Below are positions 4,468-6,716 of a stretch of 6,716 nucleotides of DNA, one piece after another. Source of the DNA: an uncultured beta proteobacterium (GTDB lineage: Bacteria > Pseudomonadota > Gammaproteobacteria > Burkholderiales > Burkholderiaceae_C); assembly GCA_903870955.1 (NCBI GenBank), contig CAIQEX010000276.1:1-6716 (forward strand). Direction: 5' to 3'. Every line of letters starts with the position of its first letter. Position 1 is the first letter of the stretch. The position numbers and the translations under genes were made by a program. The notes under the pieces are model-generated. The model worked only from the letters and a program-made list of their open reading frames with translations, searched no databases and had not been told where the DNA came from.

Positions 4468-6716
4468 TCAGTAGTTTTCCCGGCGGTATACCAAGGGTGA
4501 CTTGAATAAACCAAAAGTCGCTCTTGCGCCCACAGAAGGCGTGATGGGAAGATAGCTCGGTGTCCCTGTGAGCGAGATGTTGTAACCGCAGGCTCCGGTC
4601 GCCAGCAGAGAAAGAGTTCGCAGACCCGATGCCACGGCTGCTGTCGCCGGATTCTTGACGCTGACACAGTTGGTGGGCCCGGCAACCCAAGTGGCACTGA
4701 CGTTGCCAGTCGGAGAAAGTGCACTGTTGAACGTCATCGTGTTATCCGTGGCGCTGGTGATCCAGTCGGTACCGTTGTAGAACTGAACGGTCACCGGCAA
4801 CAAGAGCGGTAGCAATTGGGAACCCAGCACATTCTTCATATTGATGCGACCGCTGGCTATTTTCAGACCCGCCTCGACCGATGAAGCTTGCAATGAAGTA
4901 ACGCCATCACCCCCAGAATTTTCCGAGGCGCGAATGTACACATCGGTCGGAGACAAAAGTCCTGGCGACACGACCCCGTAACTGGGCGTGGTGGTGCTGG
5001 CAATTCCATTGATGAAAAGGGAACTGGCCATGGAAGTTCCAGCCATTGCACCGCCGCCCGGGTTGGCCACCGCTCCGCCTTTTGCGCTCCAGGCACTTAA
5101 GGTGGAGGCCTTGGAAAAACTATTGGTGTAGTTTGACGTTGTGCCCCCGGCTGCATTTTTTGCCGTCACCTGAACGGAAAAAGCCTGGTTCGAATAGACA
5201 AACCCATTGGCGCTTGGCGCGGCGTTAGCGGGACAGGTCAATCCCGCCGGACAACCTATCGGTGTGGTCGGGTTGCTTGCCGCAAGAATGGCGGTATCGA
5301 AGTGGTCCGGGATGAACCGCCCCAAAGTGGCCGCAAGCGTTCCGATATTGCAGCCCACTTTGCCGCTCACGGGGGTGTCAGAAAAACTGCCAGTCACACA
5401 ATCACCCGCCGCACTATCCACGGCGGTGAAGGCCGGGTTGGACGCATCGAAATATGCGCCGGTGGCCAAGTACAAATAGCCCACTTCACTGTAGCTTGCG
5501 TTGACCGCTGCCGCGTTCAACACCACGTTGCTTGGCGCCAGCGTTCCCACCACGCCGCCGGACTGCTGCGTGGCCACGTTGGTCGTGTTCTGTGCGGTGA
5601 ATTTGCTACTGTCCTGCGCCAAAGTCGGCGCGTAATTGGTGCCAGAACTGGCCGCCGCCCTCATCGTAAAAGTCGCGCCAGCCTTGATCGGATTGCTGGT
5701 CGTGGCAGAAGGCGGGGTTGCCATCGCGGGAGTCGCAACGACGCTGGCAGCGGGCGGGCGAATAGCAAAGTTGTCCAGCGAACATCCCCGCACGCCATTG
5801 CTATCCGTTGCGCGGCAACGGACGTTTTGGTAGGCATTGGGCACGGTAAAACTGATCGACTGTCGCCCTTGCTGCGTTGGTTGATTGGCCTGGGTAAACG
5901 ACAACTGTTGCGACGCAACTGCGGGATTCAAGACCGGATACGACGCGCATGCAAGTGGAGTGGTGCTGTCGACCAACTCCACGTTTACGGTCTTGTTGGC
6001 GTCTGACGCGTAAGCGCTCAACACCCCTCCGCCGGTAGCGCGCGCCATGACGTCAAAGTTAAATGCGGTTCCGGCAACCTTGGTGTATATCCGCCCGGTG
6101 CTCGGGTTTGAGTCGGACGCCGAGGCGGCGTTGGCGACCGTTTCGGTGCAATTGAAATCTGTCACACAACTGGCGCTGCTGGTGACGTAGTTGCAGGATG
6201 TCGATCCACCAAAATTGCAGGTCGTGGCTCCCGCCAACGCGGGCGTGGATGAGACGTTGAACGTGGTCGTTCCGGTTGCTATGAAAGTAACCGGCGTCAT
6301 GCTGGCCGTAACATTTCCGGCGGCGATGCTGAACGCACCCAGATTGGGAATCGACGCGAGATTTCCGCTCTGCGTCAGTGTCCCCGTCGCCAAGCCAGCT
6401 GTGTAAGACGTGGTCTCCGCCGCGTCAGCCCATGCCTTGATGGTAAAGGTCGAGTTGGCGCAGGTACTGCCGTTGGCTGGCCCCTGAATCTGAAAATGGT
6501 GTGGTGGCGCAATGCATGCGGTGTTGCTGACCGCCACGTTGCAGTTTGCAGAAACTGCCGTTCCCGCCACATTGGTACAAACCAGACTGCCTGTGGCGGT
6601 TACGGCAGCCTGGACACCCAAGGTGGCGGTACCAGAGGACCCGGACGGCCAGGTGAGGTTGACGGTCTGCAGAGGTGATGAAGGTTGGATATTGAAACTG
6701 GCTGGACTGATATTGA
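4468..6716 (-). CDS. MshQ-like surface/pilus-associated protein (DUF6701), 5'-truncated by window edge
   Basis: The frame is open from the window edge to a TGA at 4468-4470, giving 748 residues with the N-terminus and any signal peptide outside the window. An in-frame TTG at 6621 is only an internal codon: the frame continues upstream with similar Ser/Thr-rich sequence. The C-terminal two-thirds show DUF6701/MshQ landmarks: CIAPPHHFQIQG (about 67-78), C-S-L-DNFAIRPP (about 311-320), LGRFIPDHFDT (464-474), a VYSNQAFSVQVTAKNA segment, and the ending RATFGLFKSPLVYRRENY. It is rich in A, S, T, N and G with 17 cysteines in spaced pairs, as expected for an exported beta-rich protein stabilised by disulfides. 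In MSHA-type loci such proteins are encoded with minor pilins and are thought to be a large pilus-associated or tip component. Attachment or motility is inferred from that. Neighbouring pilin genes, if any, would lie beyond 6716. Confidence 0.88.
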   Translation of the reverse strand, partial: NISPASFNIQPSSPLQTVNLTWPSGSSGTATLGVQAAVTATGSLVCTNVAGTAVSANCNVAVSNTACIAPPHHFQIQGPANGSTCANSTFTIKAWADAAETTSYTAGLATGTLTQSGNLASIPNLGAFSIAAGNVTASMTPVTFIATGTTTFNVSSTPALAGATTCNFGGSTSCNYVTSSASCVTDFNCTETVANAASASDSNPSTGRIYTKVAGTAFNFDVMARATGGGVLSAYASDANKTVNVELVDSTTPLACASYPVLNPAVASQQLSFTQANQPTQQGRQSISFTVPNAYQNVRCRATDSNGVRGCSLDNFAIRPPAASVVATPAMATPPSATTSNPIKAGATFTMRAAASSGTNYAPTLAQDSSKFTAQNTTNVATQQSGGVVGTLAPSNVVLNAAAVNASYSEVGYLYLATGAYFDASNPAFTAVDSAAGDCVTGSFSDTPVSGKVGCNIGTLAATLGRFIPDHFDTAILAASNPTTPIGCPAGLTCPANAAPSANGFVYSNQAFSVQVTAKNAAGGTTSNYTNSFSKASTLSAWSAKGGAVANPGGGAMAGTSMASSLFINGIASTTTPSYGVVSPGLLSPTDVYIRASENSGGDGVTSLQASSVEAGLKIASGRINMKNVLGSQLLPLLLPVTVQFYNGTDWITSATDNTMTFNSALSPTGNVSATWVAGPTNCVSVKNPATAAVASGLRTLSLLATGACGYNISLTGTPSYLPITPSVGARATFGLFKSPLVYRRENY

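Noticed and set aside
5302..6006. A 234-codon plus-strand open frame inside the MshQ-like gene
   Set aside because: It is Arg/His/Gly-rich with no domain pattern, which is typical of a shadow of an Ala/Ser/Thr-rich gene. The minus frame has family motifs throughout.
4468..6621. A complete gene starting at a TTG at 6621
   Set aside because: The same frame stays open to the window edge with similar composition, and no ribosome binding site or signal peptide is present at the TTG. The gene is truncated by the window rather than starting here.

Overview
The window looks like chromosomal DNA from a betaproteobacterium, probably Burkholderiales and perhaps a Comamonadaceae-type genome. This rests on moderately high G+C, an AhpC/AhpF pair of enterobacterial type, a DUF3144 protein, and a MshQ/DUF6701 protein ending in the RATFGLFKSPLVYRRENY-type tail. 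The lineage call is an inference from protein style, not a search. All seven genes lie on the minus strand, so transcription runs from high to low coordinates. Both outer genes run off the window: the MshQ-like gene lacks its 5' end and ahpF lacks its 3' end.

In transcription order: (1) 6716-4468, the C-terminal 748 residues of a large, cysteine-containing MshQ-like surface protein (DUF6701), expected to be exported and linked to a type IV/MSHA-like pilus. (2) 4343-3477, an HDOD-domain protein with a degenerate HD motif, probably a signalling scaffold. (3) 3353-2616, an uncharacterised 245-residue protein with an N-terminal array of x-x-E-T tetrapeptides encoded by 12-bp tandem repeats, a conserved-looking middle and a proline/arginine/lysine-rich tail. 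(4) 2611-2126, a MaoC-like (R)-hydratase-fold protein with a GTG start, 4 nt behind gene 3. (5) 2081-1818, a small DUF3144 protein. (6) 1664-1101, ahpC. (7) 984-1, ahpF (328 of about 520 residues).

The best-understood part is the peroxide-defence pair. AhpC (peroxidatic C47, resolving C166) reduces hydrogen peroxide and organic hydroperoxides, and AhpF (C129/C132 and an FAD motif visible) recycles it with NADH. The 153-nt gap upstream of ahpC holds a consensus TATAAT -10 box, OxyR-like sequence elements and a hairpin at the predicted mRNA 5' end. The 116-nt ahpC-ahpF gap holds two hairpins, the second followed by eight U residues. This suggests that most transcripts stop after ahpC and AhpF is made by readthrough.

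Genes 3, 4 and probably 5 could form a small operon. The HDOD and MshQ-like genes are each separated from their downstream neighbour by about 124 nt, so co-transcription is uncertain. I found no tRNA, rRNA, CRISPR, insertion sequence, phage or defence-system signature. Nothing here looks like a wholly new multi-gene system. The most individual items are the 12-bp coding repeat in gene 3 and the regulatory architecture around ahpC.
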